Below, piece by piece: positions 1-7,979 of a stretch of DNA of 56,870 nt. Under the pieces are notes generated by a model. That model was not told the DNA's origin. It was given only the letters and a program-made list of their open reading frames with translations, and searched no databases. Origin of the DNA: DASYCK01 sp036500205 (GTDB taxonomy: Bacteria > Myxococcota_A > Polyangia > Fen-1088); NCBI GenBank assembly GCA_036500205.1, contig DASYCK010000163.1, positions 1-56,870 of the forward strand. The letters run 5' to 3'. The number at the start of each line of letters is the position of its first letter. Within the stretch, counting starts at the first letter, position 1. The position numbers and the translations under genes are program-made.

Positions 1-250
1 CGCTGGCGCCGCCGGTCCCGAGGCTGCCGCCGCTGGCGGTCGTTCCCCCAGCGCCCGAGCCCCCTGCCCCTGACGTGGTCCCACCACGGCCACCCTCGCC
101 CTGCCCTGCCACTGCGCCCTGGCCGCCGCTGCCCGTGGCGCCGGCCCCGCCGGTGTCGCCGGCACCGCCCGTCGAACCGCACCCCGAGGTCGCGAGCGTG
201 AACGCCCAGAGGGTCACGAATAAGCGCCCCCGAAGCTGACGCAAGCTCAC
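1..250 (-). CDS. Gly-rich lipoprotein, N-terminal fragment (runs off left edge)
   Basis: Reading the minus strand from GTG at 250 gives an open frame to the window edge. It begins MSLRQLRGRLFVTLWAF, a basic n-region followed by a hydrophobic stretch, and reaches a lipobox-like ATSGC at about residue 28. The rest is a Gly/Thr/Ala/Ser linker of GTGG and GAGG type. The same architecture recurs in the lipoproteins at 5.1, 11.4, 14.3, 16.7 and 24.7 kb, so an outer-membrane or surface lipoprotein is likely. The functional domain lies outside the window, so no function can be given. It is divergent from the diguanylate cyclase at 433. The GTG start is the only one visible that precedes a signal peptide; no strong ribosome-binding site was seen. 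Confidence 0.65.
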   Translation of the reverse strand, partial: MSLRQLRGRLFVTLWAFTLATSGCGSTGGAGDTGGAGATGSGGQGAVAGQGEGGRGGTTSGAGGSGAGGTTASGGSLGTGGAS

Positions 251-432
251 ACGTCCCAATCCGGCGGCTCCGAAGCTGCTTCGTCGGTGATGCAACAGAC
301 CGTCAGACTATCTCTCCGCCCTTGCAGCTGACAATCTGGATCGTCGCGCACCGGATCGTCGCGCAACCCTGCGTCATCGACGCCCGGCCGAGCATGCGTG
401 GCGTGATATGATGAACCTGCCGTGACGCTTCG
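251..432. other. Divergent intergenic region
   Basis: Non-coding gap between the minus-strand lipoprotein fragment and the plus-strand PAS-GGDEF gene. It should carry promoters for both, but I recognise no clear -35/-10 pair or operator. Confidence 0.4.
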
Positions 433-1431
433 ATGGCCGAGGGTTCGATGCGCCTGAAGGCCGTTCCCCCAACGGACGAAGCCGAGCTCCCGCGCGATGT
501 GGTCGAGCTCATCGCGCAGCTCCGCGAGGAGATCTTCCTCTTGGAGACGCTGATGGACAACGTCCCCGACACCATCTACTTCAAGGATCGCGACAGCCGC
601 TTCACGCGGGTCAACCAATACGCGGCGGCTCGATACGGCATCGCCACCCCGGCGCTGGCCGTCGGCCGCACCGACTCCGACTTCTTCACCGAGGAGCACG
701 CGGCCAAGGCGCTGCACGACGAGCAGGAGATCATACGGACGGGCCAGCCGCTGGTGAACGTGGAGGAGAAGGAGACGCTGGCGGAAGGCGGCGTGCGCTG
801 GGTCTCGACCACCAAGCTCCCGTTGCGGGACCGCGGGGGGAACATCGTGGGGACCTTCGGGATCTCGCGCGACATCAGCCAGCGCAAGAAGGTCGAAGAG
901 CTGCTGCGGCGGCGGGCGTTCTACGACGCCCTCACCGATCTGCCGAACCGCGCCCTCTTCTTCGATCGGCTTCATCATCTGTTTCAGCGCAGCCGCCGCG
1001 CGCTCGGGGATTCGCGGTTCGCGTTGCTCTACCTCGACCTCGATCGTTTCAAGACCGTCAACGACACGCTCGGACATCAGGCCGGCGACGAGCTCCTGAT
1101 CGGAACGGCGCGCCGCATCGAGCGCTGCCTGCGCCCCGCCGACACGCTGGCCCGCCTCGGCGGTGACGAGTTCGCCGTCTTGCTCGACGACATCCGTTCC
1201 GACGCGGACGCCGGCAGCGTCGCCGACCGGATCCGCGAGGAGCTCGCCGCCCCGCTCGGGGTCCATGGGCGAAGCGTGGTCGCGAGCGCCAGCATCGGCA
1301 TCGCGCTGTCGAGCGCAGGCTACGAGAGCGCCGAGGACATGCTCCGGGCCGCGGACACCGCCATGTACGAGGCGAAGGCCGCCGGTCGCGCCGCCGAGGG
1401 CCGCGCCACCGTCCCGCGCCGTCCCACCTGA
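433..1431 (+). CDS. PAS-GGDEF diguanylate cyclase
   Basis: Makes the second messenger c-di-GMP from two GTP. Residues 35-150 form a PAS sensor domain (PDTIYFKDRDSRF start, IVGTFGISRDIS end), and residues 160-325 form a GGDEF domain. The active-site GGDEF is intact at residues 243-247. The inhibitory I-site RPAD sits at 234-237, exactly five residues upstream, so product inhibition is expected. There are no membrane segments or signal peptide, so it is cytoplasmic. A short helix (about 20-40) precedes the PAS. ATG at 433 has no clear ribosome-binding site; the next in-frame ATG at 448 has GAGGG a few bases before it and may be the true start. It stands alone, divergent from the left-edge lipoprotein. 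The PAS ligand cannot be read from sequence. Confidence 0.93.
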   Translation: MAEGSMRLKAVPPTDEAELPRDVVELIAQLREEIFLLETLMDNVPDTIYFKDRDSRFTRVNQYAAARYGIATPALAVGRTDSDFFTEEHAAKALHDEQEIIRTGQPLVNVEEKETLAEGGVRWVSTTKLPLRDRGGNIVGTFGISRDISQRKKVEELLRRRAFYDALTDLPNRALFFDRLHHLFQRSRRALGDSRFALLYLDLDRFKTVNDTLGHQAGDELLIGTARRIERCLRPADTLARLGGDEFAVLLDDIRSDADAGSVADRIREELAAPLGVHGRSVVASASIGIALSSAGYESAEDMLRAADTAMYEAKAAGRAAEGRATVPRRPT

Positions 1432-1601
1432 ACGGGCGGCGGAAGAAGCGGCGCACGGCACGCGAGCGACCGTCAAGGAAGCGGGTCGCAGCGAAGCCCA
1501 CAGGTAAGAGCAAAATCAGCTTCAAGTCACGCTGCCGACTGGCCGATGACGAGACCGTCCCGAGAGACGCGGCGAGCTCCGTCGCGAACGAGGGAGGGCG
1601 C

Positions 1602-3095
1602 ATGAGTATTTTCTCGCGACTTCGCAAGCGCGATTCAGACGACCCGGCCGCGCCCGAGGCGGCCGCGAAGCCGCCCAGCGACTCACCGGTCGCGAGGCTC
1701 GCCGCGACGTCAGCGAACGGCAAGGCGCCACCGCCGCGCGAAGATCCAGTCAGAGGGGCGGCCAGCAAAGCGGGCCCCGGGACGACGCGCGTCCCACCGT
1801 CTGCCAAGCCCGCGGGGTCGCGCCCGGGTGTGGCGTCGTCGTCATCGGCACCGGCGCGCAACCTCCCGGGCCAGTCGCCCCCGGGCGCCCCGCGGGGCAC
1901 CGCCGCGCAGGGAGAAGACCAGGACAAGGTGGTCAGGGGCGCGGTGTCGGCGAACGGCGGCGCTCCGGCCAAGGCCAATACTGCAAACGGCGAGCTCGCC
2001 GTGAACGGCGTGCGCGCGCCCTCCCCTTCGACCTTGGGGTCGATACCGACGCGACCGCTGGAGGACGGGGCGCCCGATCAGGCGCTGTCGACTCCCGGTT
2101 CGATCGACCTGGCGTTCGAGTCGCTGTTCATTTCCTCTGGCGGAGAGGCCGCCACGCCCCGCGCCGAGGGGGCCTACACCGCCGCCGATCGAAAGGCGGT
2201 GATGGCGACGTTCGAAGAGCTGGCGGTCGGGCACACGGCCACGCTCAGGAGCTTCATGCTCGAGGTCCGTTGGGGCGAGCCCCAGACCAGCTGGATCGGG
2301 TTGGCGCGGCCTGCCTTGAAGTCGCTGCGGGCGATGGCCACCGAGGTGGAACACCCGACCTTGCCTGGGGCGATCGACGCCTTTGACCGCGCGCTGGCCG
2401 AGCTGCTCCGCCCCGGCGCTCCTTCGGTCGTCCCGACCGCGGGCCGGGAGGCGTTGCTCGCCGTCTACGCGCCGCTCATCGCGGCGATCCCCCGGGCGTT
2501 CGAGCTGGAGGGGGAGCGAGACCGGCGCGAACCGATCGTCGTGCGCGCCTTGCTCGAGCAGGTCCCGGGCCTCGAGCCCCTCATGGTCGACCGGATGATG
2601 GCGGCGGGGCTGGGGCGCCTCGAAGCGCTCTACCAGGCCAAGGACGACGAGATGGCGGTGGTGGCCGACGTCCCGGCGGCCGTCGCGGTGGCCACCGTCG
2701 AGCGCGTCCAGGCGTTCCGGCGCGCCACGCCGGCGGCGCTGGCGGCCCCCGACGGCGGTGCTGCGGCCCAGGAGCTGCGCGCCCTCCTTGGCGAGCTCGG
2801 CAAGGACCATCGGGCCTTCGAGACCGCGGCGCGCGGCTGGTCCGAGGCCGACCGCGCGGCGAAGAAGCGGACCCGCCGCCAGCGCGACGTCGACTTTTCG
2901 CGGGTGACCATCGCCCTGGCCCGCCTGGGCGAGGTCGATCTGGCGCTCCACCTGTCCAAGGTGCCGTTCGAGCGACGGCTCGAGGAGCTGGAGGTGCTCA
3001 CCCGGCGGCTGGTGGCGGCCGCGCCCCCCCACAACCAAGCCGACCAGATCGAGATCGAGACGCGAGCGGAGTCCGGCGCGCAGGCCGCGCCCTGA
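1602..3095 (+). CDS. Hypothetical protein: disordered N-terminus, helical C-terminus with HhH-like segment
   Basis: First gene of a three-gene operon with a pentapeptide-repeat protein and a bactofilin; a strong GAGGGAGG site precedes ATG. Residues 1-165 are Pro/Ala/Ser/Gly-rich, low complexity and probably disordered. Residues 190-290 are predicted helices. Residues 318-372 (VPGLEPLMVDRMMAAGLGRL, then DVPAAVAVATVERV) have the two-hairpin pattern of a helix-hairpin-helix domain, a fold that binds DNA or protein. The remainder is charged helix. No signal peptide or membrane segment is visible, so it is probably cytoplasmic. I do not recognise the family. Because it is co-transcribed with a bactofilin, a scaffold or cytoskeletal accessory role is a reasonable guess, but only a guess. 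Confidence 0.8.
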   Translation: MSIFSRLRKRDSDDPAAPEAAAKPPSDSPVARLAATSANGKAPPPREDPVRGAASKAGPGTTRVPPSAKPAGSRPGVASSSSAPARNLPGQSPPGAPRGTAAQGEDQDKVVRGAVSANGGAPAKANTANGELAVNGVRAPSPSTLGSIPTRPLEDGAPDQALSTPGSIDLAFESLFISSGGEAATPRAEGAYTAADRKAVMATFEELAVGHTATLRSFMLEVRWGEPQTSWIGLARPALKSLRAMATEVEHPTLPGAIDAFDRALAELLRPGAPSVVPTAGREALLAVYAPLIAAIPRAFELEGERDRREPIVVRALLEQVPGLEPLMVDRMMAAGLGRLEALYQAKDDEMAVVADVPAAVAVATVERVQAFRRATPAALAAPDGGAAAQELRALLGELGKDHRAFETAARGWSEADRAAKKRTRRQRDVDFSRVTIALARLGEVDLALHLSKVPFERRLEELEVLTRRLVAAAPPHNQADQIEIETRAESGAQAAP

Positions 3096-3112
3096 TTGGA
3101 GGAGCGACGACG

Positions 3113-4375
3113 ATGGGCGAGCTGACACGAGATCAGGTGCTGCTGAAGCTGCGACGCAACGAAAAGCTCGAACGGGCCGATCTCCGCGGCCTCGACCTGT
3201 CGAAGGCGACCCTCACCAACGCGGTCCTGTCGCGCGCCGATCTCGAGGGGGCCAACCTGGAGAGCGCCGTGCTGCGCAAGGCCGCCCTCAAGAACGCCAG
3301 CCTGCGCGAGGCGTATCTCGTCGGCGCCGATCTGCAGGAGGCGAACCTCGAGAACGCCGACCTCGAAGGGGCCAAGCTGGAACGGGCCAACCTGCAGGGG
3401 GCGAACCTGGCCCGCGCGAACCTCGAGGGGGCCAACCTGGCCGGCGCCAACCTGCAAAAGGCCCGGCTGTCGTTCGCGCAGATCGGCTCGGCGAACCTGA
3501 CCGGCGCCGACCTGCGCGGAGCGATCGTCTCCCACGCCGACCTGGAAGACGCCACGCTGGGGGGCGCCAAGGCGGCGGAGGCGGACTTCCGCAACGCCAA
3601 CCTGCGCGGCGCCACGATGGCCGACGGCGACTTCTCCCGCGCCTGCTTCGCCGACGCCACGCTGGCCGGAGCCAAGGCGGCGCGCGCCTCGCTGGCGGGC
3701 GCCGTGCTGACCAAGAGCGACCTTCAGGGCGCCGACCTGAGCCGCGCCGATCTGAGCGACGTCGACGCCCGTCAGGCGACGCTGTCCGGGGCGCGCCTCG
3801 ACGGCGCCAAGCTGACCGGCGCCAAGGTGGCGGGCCTGGTCGGAACGGGCGGGCCGCTCGGTGACGTCCAGGTCGCCTGGGTCGACAAGAGCCCCGACGC
3901 GGACGGGACCGGTCGCATCACCAACGGCGAGATCCCGGGGCTGCTCTCCGGTCTGGTGGCCGCCGCCCGCCTCGACGAGGTACCGGCCCGGCGTTACTTC
4001 GGCCGCGGCGACGTGCTGCGGAACGCTTCGCTGGCGTTCGACGCGGGGGCCGAGGTCGAGATCGACAGCCTGTTCGAGAACTGCACCATCACCCTCGGCG
4101 AAGGGACGCGCCTGGTCGTCGGCGAGCGGGGCGTGCTCGCCGACTGCAACATCGCGGGGGCCGGCTCGATCACCGTCAACGGCCAGTTCTTCGAGGCCAA
4201 GAGCCCGGGCATCGTCGGGCCGCGCGAGCTGGTCGTCAGCCAGGGCGGCGCGCTCGTCGCGTCGGTCCAGCAGGTCCCGGCGGTGACACGGTTCCGGTTC
4301 GAGCGCGGCAGCCGGCTGCGCGTGAAGATCGTCAACGGCTCTTCGAACGACGGCTCGGCTCAGAAAGGCGGATGA
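3113..4375 (+). CDS. Pentapeptide-repeat protein with bactofilin-like C-terminal region
   Basis: Residues 20-245 are a nearly uninterrupted run of A(D/N)LxxA-type pentapeptides (ADLEG, ANLES, ANLQG and so on), which fold as a right-handed quadrilateral beta-helix. Residues 300-400 change to short beta-turn repeats such as AEVEIDSLFENCTITLGEG, resembling the bactofilin beta-helix of the next gene. GGAGGAGC lies before the ATG, 17 bases after the upstream stop, and the last codon overlaps the bactofilin start (ATGA), so the three are co-translated. There is no signal peptide. Some pentapeptide proteins mimic DNA and protect gyrase, but the partner here points to a structural role. Family assignment is firm; function is unknown. 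Confidence 0.9.
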   Translation: MGELTRDQVLLKLRRNEKLERADLRGLDLSKATLTNAVLSRADLEGANLESAVLRKAALKNASLREAYLVGADLQEANLENADLEGAKLERANLQGANLARANLEGANLAGANLQKARLSFAQIGSANLTGADLRGAIVSHADLEDATLGGAKAAEADFRNANLRGATMADGDFSRACFADATLAGAKAARASLAGAVLTKSDLQGADLSRADLSDVDARQATLSGARLDGAKLTGAKVAGLVGTGGPLGDVQVAWVDKSPDADGTGRITNGEIPGLLSGLVAAARLDEVPARRYFGRGDVLRNASLAFDAGAEVEIDSLFENCTITLGEGTRLVVGERGVLADCNIAGAGSITVNGQFFEAKSPGIVGPRELVVSQGGALVASVQQVPAVTRFRFERGSRLRVKIVNGSSNDGSAQKGG

Positions 4376-4890
4376 TGACCATGAACGAAGGCAAGCGGAC
4401 GCTCATTGAGGAGGGAACTGAGCTCAAGGGGACGCTCACGTCGAGCTGCCCGGTGGTCGTGCTGGGCCGGCTCGAAGGACAGATGACCGGTCCTTCGGTC
4501 GACGTCGCCGAGAGCGGCGTCCTCTCGGGCCGCGCCAAGGTGAAGGAGCTGCGCTCGCGCGGCGAGCTGGCCGGCGAGTTCGAGGCCGACAGCGTCGAGC
4601 TGTCCGGCCGCGTCCACGACAAGACGATCATCCGCGCCAAGACGCTGGAGGTGAAGCTGCAACGGAGCGACGGGCGCCTGGAGGTCACGTTCGGCGAGTG
4701 CGAGCTGGCGGTGGGGGAAGCGCCCGACAAGGCGACCGCGGTCCGCGAGGCCGCCTCGGGTGGCGCGCGTCCGGCCGGGGCGGTGAACGCCGGCGGCGAG
4801 GTGAGCGCGGAGGCCGACGCCAGCCCCAGCACCCGCAACGGCCGCCGCAAGCGCGCCGACGACAGCGAGAGTCACGCCGAGAACGTCTAG
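4372..4890 (+). CDS. Bactofilin (polymer-forming cytoskeletal protein)
   Basis: A 172-residue protein whose residues 15-110 match the bactofilin (DUF583) beta-helix: VVVLGRLEGQ, then repeated xGxL/V steps (SGVLSGRAKVKELRSRG, GELAGEFEADSVELSG, VHDKTIIRAKTLEV). Bactofilins polymerise without nucleotides into filaments that in Myxococcota and Caulobacter scaffold cell shape, chromosome arms or envelope enzymes. The C-terminal 60 residues are a Pro/Ala/charged tail. The start overlaps the stop of the pentapeptide gene by four bases, which implies translational coupling. Three ATGs occur close together (codons 1, 2 and 4); the first is chosen for the overlap. Confidence 0.9.
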   Translation: MMTMNEGKRTLIEEGTELKGTLTSSCPVVVLGRLEGQMTGPSVDVAESGVLSGRAKVKELRSRGELAGEFEADSVELSGRVHDKTIIRAKTLEVKLQRSDGRLEVTFGECELAVGEAPDKATAVREAASGGARPAGAVNAGGEVSAEADASPSTRNGRRKRADDSESHAENV

Positions 4891-5006
4891 TCGCAGACTC
4901 ACGGAACGGCGACCGACCGCAGGGGTGCGGACCGTCACGCCGGTGCCAGGCGCGATGGACGCGCGCCGGCGCTCGTGATCTAATTGAGGGGCTGGTAATC
5001 GTCGAT

Positions 5007-5013
5007 GGGGAGG
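5007..5013 (+). promoter_or_regulatory. Shine-Dalgarno site pointing to ATG 5019
   Basis: GGGGAGG lies five bases upstream of ATG 5019-5021, an ideal ribosome-binding site. The frame it opens (MSLRFASSRFG) stops at TAG 5052-5054 and continues in the same frame into the lipoprotein at 5100. Confidence 0.6.
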
Positions 5014-5018
5014 TTGAG

Positions 5019-5099
5019 ATGTCACTTAGATTTGCTTCGAGTAGATTTGGTTAGAAATCCTGGGCCGTTCGGGTTGCTGGTGGTGGCGCGATCGCCGCG
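5019..5099 (+). pseudogene. 5' part of the lipoprotein signal peptide, interrupted by in-frame TAG
   Basis: ATG 5019 has a strong ribosome-binding site and reads MSLRFASSRFG, then TAG (5052-5054), then KSWAVRVAGGGAIAA directly into the ATG at 5100 (MFALGGC). Together these make a normal lipoprotein signal: basic n-region, hydrophobic core, and LGGC lipobox. No other start codon (ATG, GTG or TTG) lies in this frame between the TAG and 5100. The gene is therefore either freshly inactivated, affected by a base-call error, or translated by readthrough. Confidence 0.65.
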
Positions 5100-6446
5100 A
5101 TGTTCGCGCTCGGCGGCTGCGGAGGGAGCGACACGCTCACCGGCACCGGTGGGTCGAGCGGGCTCGGCGGCGCCAGCGGCGTCGCGGGCGGACCGCCCGG
5201 GACCGGCGGAGCCCTGGCCAGCGGCGGAATGGGCGGCGCGGCCGGCATGCGCGGGCTGGGCGGCAACGGCGGGACCGGCGGCGGGGCGGTAGTCGGGCCG
5301 TTCGGCAACAACGTCGACATCTTGATGATGATCGACAACTCGTCGTCGATGACGTTGATGCAACAGAAGCTCACCGCGCAGCTCCCCACGTTCATCTTGT
5401 CGCTGCAGAGCCTCCCCACGCCGCCCAACTTGCATCTGGCGGTGGTCTCCTCGGACCTCGGCGCCCCCGGCGACCTGACCGCGTCGATCGGATGCACGGC
5501 GCAAGGCGACCAGGGCGACTTTCAATTCATGCCGCGCGGGACCTGCACGAACACCACGCTGGCGGCGAACGCGACATTCATCTCCGACGTCAACATGATG
5601 CCGAACTACACCGACTCCAGCCTGGGCGACGTCGTCCAGTGCATCTCACTGCTCGGCGACCGGGGGTGCGGGTTCGAGCACCAACTGGGCTCGATCGATC
5701 GCGCGTTGGGCGCCGACGGCCTCGGCCCGATGCCCACCACCAACGCCGGCTTCCTGCGCCCGAACGCCTATCTGGTGATCCTCATCCTGACCAACGAAGA
5801 CGACTGTTCCGCGCCGCCGGACACGACGATCTACTCGCTCGGCAACTTCATGCAGAACATCAGCAACCCCGACGGGCCGATCGCCAACTACCGGTGCAAC
5901 GGGGGCCCGCGCGGCGCACACCTCTGCCAGGATCCCCACGCGGCCAATCCGACCGCGCTCATCGTCCCGCCCCTCACGCCGCCCGGCGACGCGCAGGGAC
6001 CGGCGACGATGCCCACCCTCGACCTGACGGCGTGCCAGGACAACGAGACGGGAACCAGCGCGCTCACGTCGGTCTCGAGGTTCGTGGCCGACGTCAAGGC
6101 GCTCAAGGCCGATCCGGACAACGAGATCCTGGTGGCCGCCATCGCCGGGCCCACCGTCCCCTACACGGTCTCCTGGGTCCCGGCGCAGGCGGGACAGAAC
6201 ACCACGGCCGGCGAGCTCTGGCCGCAGATCGAGCACTCCTGCGGGCCGAGCAGCTTCAACGACGTCAACCCCGAGGCGACGCAGCTGACCACCGATCAGA
6301 GCTTCGGCGACCCCGCGGTGCGCATCACCCAGTTCACCAGCGCCTTCCACAACAACGTGCTCGGCTCGATCTGTGCCGCCAGCTTCGCGCCGACCATGAA
6401 CGCCATCGCCGCGCAGATCGGTCAGCTCATCGCCTCCGGGCGGTAG
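5100..6446 (+). CDS. vWA-type (MIDAS) lipoprotein, start probably lost
   Basis: Begins MFALGGCGG, i.e. only the end of a lipoprotein signal peptide. The missing n-region lies just upstream behind a TAG codon (see 5019-5099). Residues 8-60 are Gly-rich linker. From about residue 75 it reads VDILMMIDNSSSM, a DxSxS metal-ion-dependent adhesion site of the von Willebrand factor A fold, followed by the expected alternating strands (LHLAVVSSDL, YLVILILTNEDDC). Several cysteines suggest disulfides in the exported domain. Such MIDAS lipoproteins are common in Myxococcota and are presumed to bind ligands at the cell surface. With ATG 5100 alone it would not be exported. It converges with the esterase at 6478. 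Confidence 0.75.
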   Translation: MFALGGCGGSDTLTGTGGSSGLGGASGVAGGPPGTGGALASGGMGGAAGMRGLGGNGGTGGGAVVGPFGNNVDILMMIDNSSSMTLMQQKLTAQLPTFILSLQSLPTPPNLHLAVVSSDLGAPGDLTASIGCTAQGDQGDFQFMPRGTCTNTTLAANATFISDVNMMPNYTDSSLGDVVQCISLLGDRGCGFEHQLGSIDRALGADGLGPMPTTNAGFLRPNAYLVILILTNEDDCSAPPDTTIYSLGNFMQNISNPDGPIANYRCNGGPRGAHLCQDPHAANPTALIVPPLTPPGDAQGPATMPTLDLTACQDNETGTSALTSVSRFVADVKALKADPDNEILVAAIAGPTVPYTVSWVPAQAGQNTTAGELWPQIEHSCGPSSFNDVNPEATQLTTDQSFGDPAVRITQFTSAFHNNVLGSICAASFAPTMNAIAAQIGQLIASGR

Positions 6447-6456
6447 GGACGCCCGG
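6436..6456 (+). terminator. Possible hairpin between convergent genes
   Basis: CCGGGCG (6436-6442) pairs with CGCCCGG (6450-6456) around a 7-base loop that holds the stop codon of the vWA gene. There is no T-run after it, so intrinsic termination is uncertain. Confidence 0.3.
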
Positions 6457-6477
6457 GCGTTCGTGGCGCCCCGGCCC

Positions 6478-7848
6478 TCAGTGAATGACCAACTGGAACG
6501 CGACGCAGTAGTTCGGTTGCACGAGCCCGGTGGTCGAGCCGACGAAGGGGTCGGAGTCGCGCAGGTGGCCCCAGCGGGCGGGCAGCCCGGTGGGCGGCGT
6601 CCCCCCTTCGGCGGTGGCGGCGTAGCCGACCACCACCGCGAGGCCGGTCAAATCATCCTGGCAGGTGATCTGAACGGTGTCGTCGCCGACGATCTCGACG
6701 TCGGTGATGGTCTCCCGCGCGTTGCTGGCAAGCACCTCGAAGCCGCGCCCGGACGCCCACTGCGGGATCATCGCTCCGTGCGGAGGCGGCAGCGTGTCGT
6801 CCCACACGAGCGGCGCGACCGGGACGTGGAACTGCACGCTCACGACGTTGCCGGTGACGGATTCGGCGAGCGGTTGCAGCGGCTGCCAATCGTTCCCGCG
6901 CACCACCCGCTCGAAGTAGACCTGGGCCGTCTTCTCGCCGAGCAATTCGTACCCTTGGGTCCCGAGGTGGACGTGGGTGTCGTCGGCCGGTGAGGTGACG
7001 TATTGGTACTTGGGGCCGGTGCAGACGATCTCGCCGGGATGGTCGAGGCTGGCCTGCCACTGCTGCAGCGAGGAGGTCGCGACCGAGCCCGAGTCGGCCG
7101 GAACCGAGTGCTGCTGGTTGACGAACATCGGGATGCGCGTCGTCTGCCCGGTGATCGCCGACAGATCCTGGTTGTAGTCCGAGAGCAGCTGGTAGAGCGC
7201 GTCGGCGTAGCCGCCGTTGCCGGCGTCGGTCTCCCCGTGCGTGATCACGATGGCGCCGATGCCGTAGGTCTTCCCGGCCGCCGCCGCCAGGCGGGTGATG
7301 GCCGACGCTTCGAACAGCGTCGCGTCGTAGGCGCGGCCGGCGGTCCCGGTCGTGGGGAGGCCGGTCGGATTCTTCTGGATGACCGTCATCCCCTGGCCGG
7401 ACTCGCCGACCACCGTGTGAATGGTGACGTAGTCGTGCGCCGCCGCCGCCATCGCCATCGACGTGATCTGATCGGCCATCGCGGTGTGCGGCGTCTCGCC
7501 GTCGAGGTTGGCCGGGTAGGCGCTGGGGTAACTGCTGGCCACCGGCCGGATCGGCTCGGTCAGCGGGACCAGCGTCAGCGAGGGGAGCGTGGGATCGAAG
7601 GGCGGCGCCACCGTCGCGCCCCCGAACGAGAGCTCCAGATTTCCGTACGGCTGTTGGGTGGCCACCTCCGGCGTCCCGTACACGCCGACCGAGAGGCTCT
7701 GCCCGGTGCCGACGATGCCGACCCAGTCCCAGGCAAAGTTGAAGCTGGCGGCGTCGGTGCCCGCGTCGGCGTGTACCTTCGGCGAGCTCGAGGAGCACCC
7801 ACCGCCCGCCAGGACCACGGCGAACATCGAGCAAAGGACAGTCTTCAT
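6478..7848 (-). CDS. SGNH/CE6-type carbohydrate esterase lipoprotein
   Basis: A lipoprotein signal (MKTVLCSMFAVVLAGGGC, Cys18) is followed by a short linker and an SGNH-hydrolase-like domain. VGTGQSLSVG at 47-55 holds the nucleophile Ser51 in the GQS block typical of sialate-O-acetylesterase and CE6 acetylxylan esterases. GESGQGM (148-154) and HGETD (204-208) match the oxyanion and QGExD blocks. DDTHVHLG (289-296) supplies the catalytic Asp-His. It probably removes acetyl groups from surface or extracellular polysaccharide, acting outside the cell. AGGAGCG precedes ATG 7848. The C-terminal 120 residues look like an added beta-sandwich. The exact substrate cannot be read. Confidence 0.8.
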   Translation of the reverse strand: MKTVLCSMFAVVLAGGGCSSSSPKVHADAGTDAASFNFAWDWVGIVGTGQSLSVGVYGTPEVATQQPYGNLELSFGGATVAPPFDPTLPSLTLVPLTEPIRPVASSYPSAYPANLDGETPHTAMADQITSMAMAAAAHDYVTIHTVVGESGQGMTVIQKNPTGLPTTGTAGRAYDATLFEASAITRLAAAAGKTYGIGAIVITHGETDAGNGGYADALYQLLSDYNQDLSAITGQTTRIPMFVNQQHSVPADSGSVATSSLQQWQASLDHPGEIVCTGPKYQYVTSPADDTHVHLGTQGYELLGEKTAQVYFERVVRGNDWQPLQPLAESVTGNVVSVQFHVPVAPLVWDDTLPPPHGAMIPQWASGRGFEVLASNARETITDVEIVGDDTVQITCQDDLTGLAVVVGYAATAEGGTPPTGLPARWGHLRDSDPFVGSTTGLVQPNYCVAFQLVIH

Positions 7849-7979
7849 GTCGACGCTCCTAGCGTCAGGGGCGACCGGCTCGCAACGAAAAACGCCTCGC
7901 CCTCACCCTTCGCAGCACGAGATGAGAGAGGTACGCGAGGGGGTGAGAAGAGCGCCGAGGCCGCGGGGCGTGAGCTCGC

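Noticed and set aside
247..1476. Long minus-strand frame opposite the diguanylate cyclase
   Set aside because: Low-complexity Arg/Ala/Val-rich product with no motif; the plus strand carries intact PAS and GGDEF domains.
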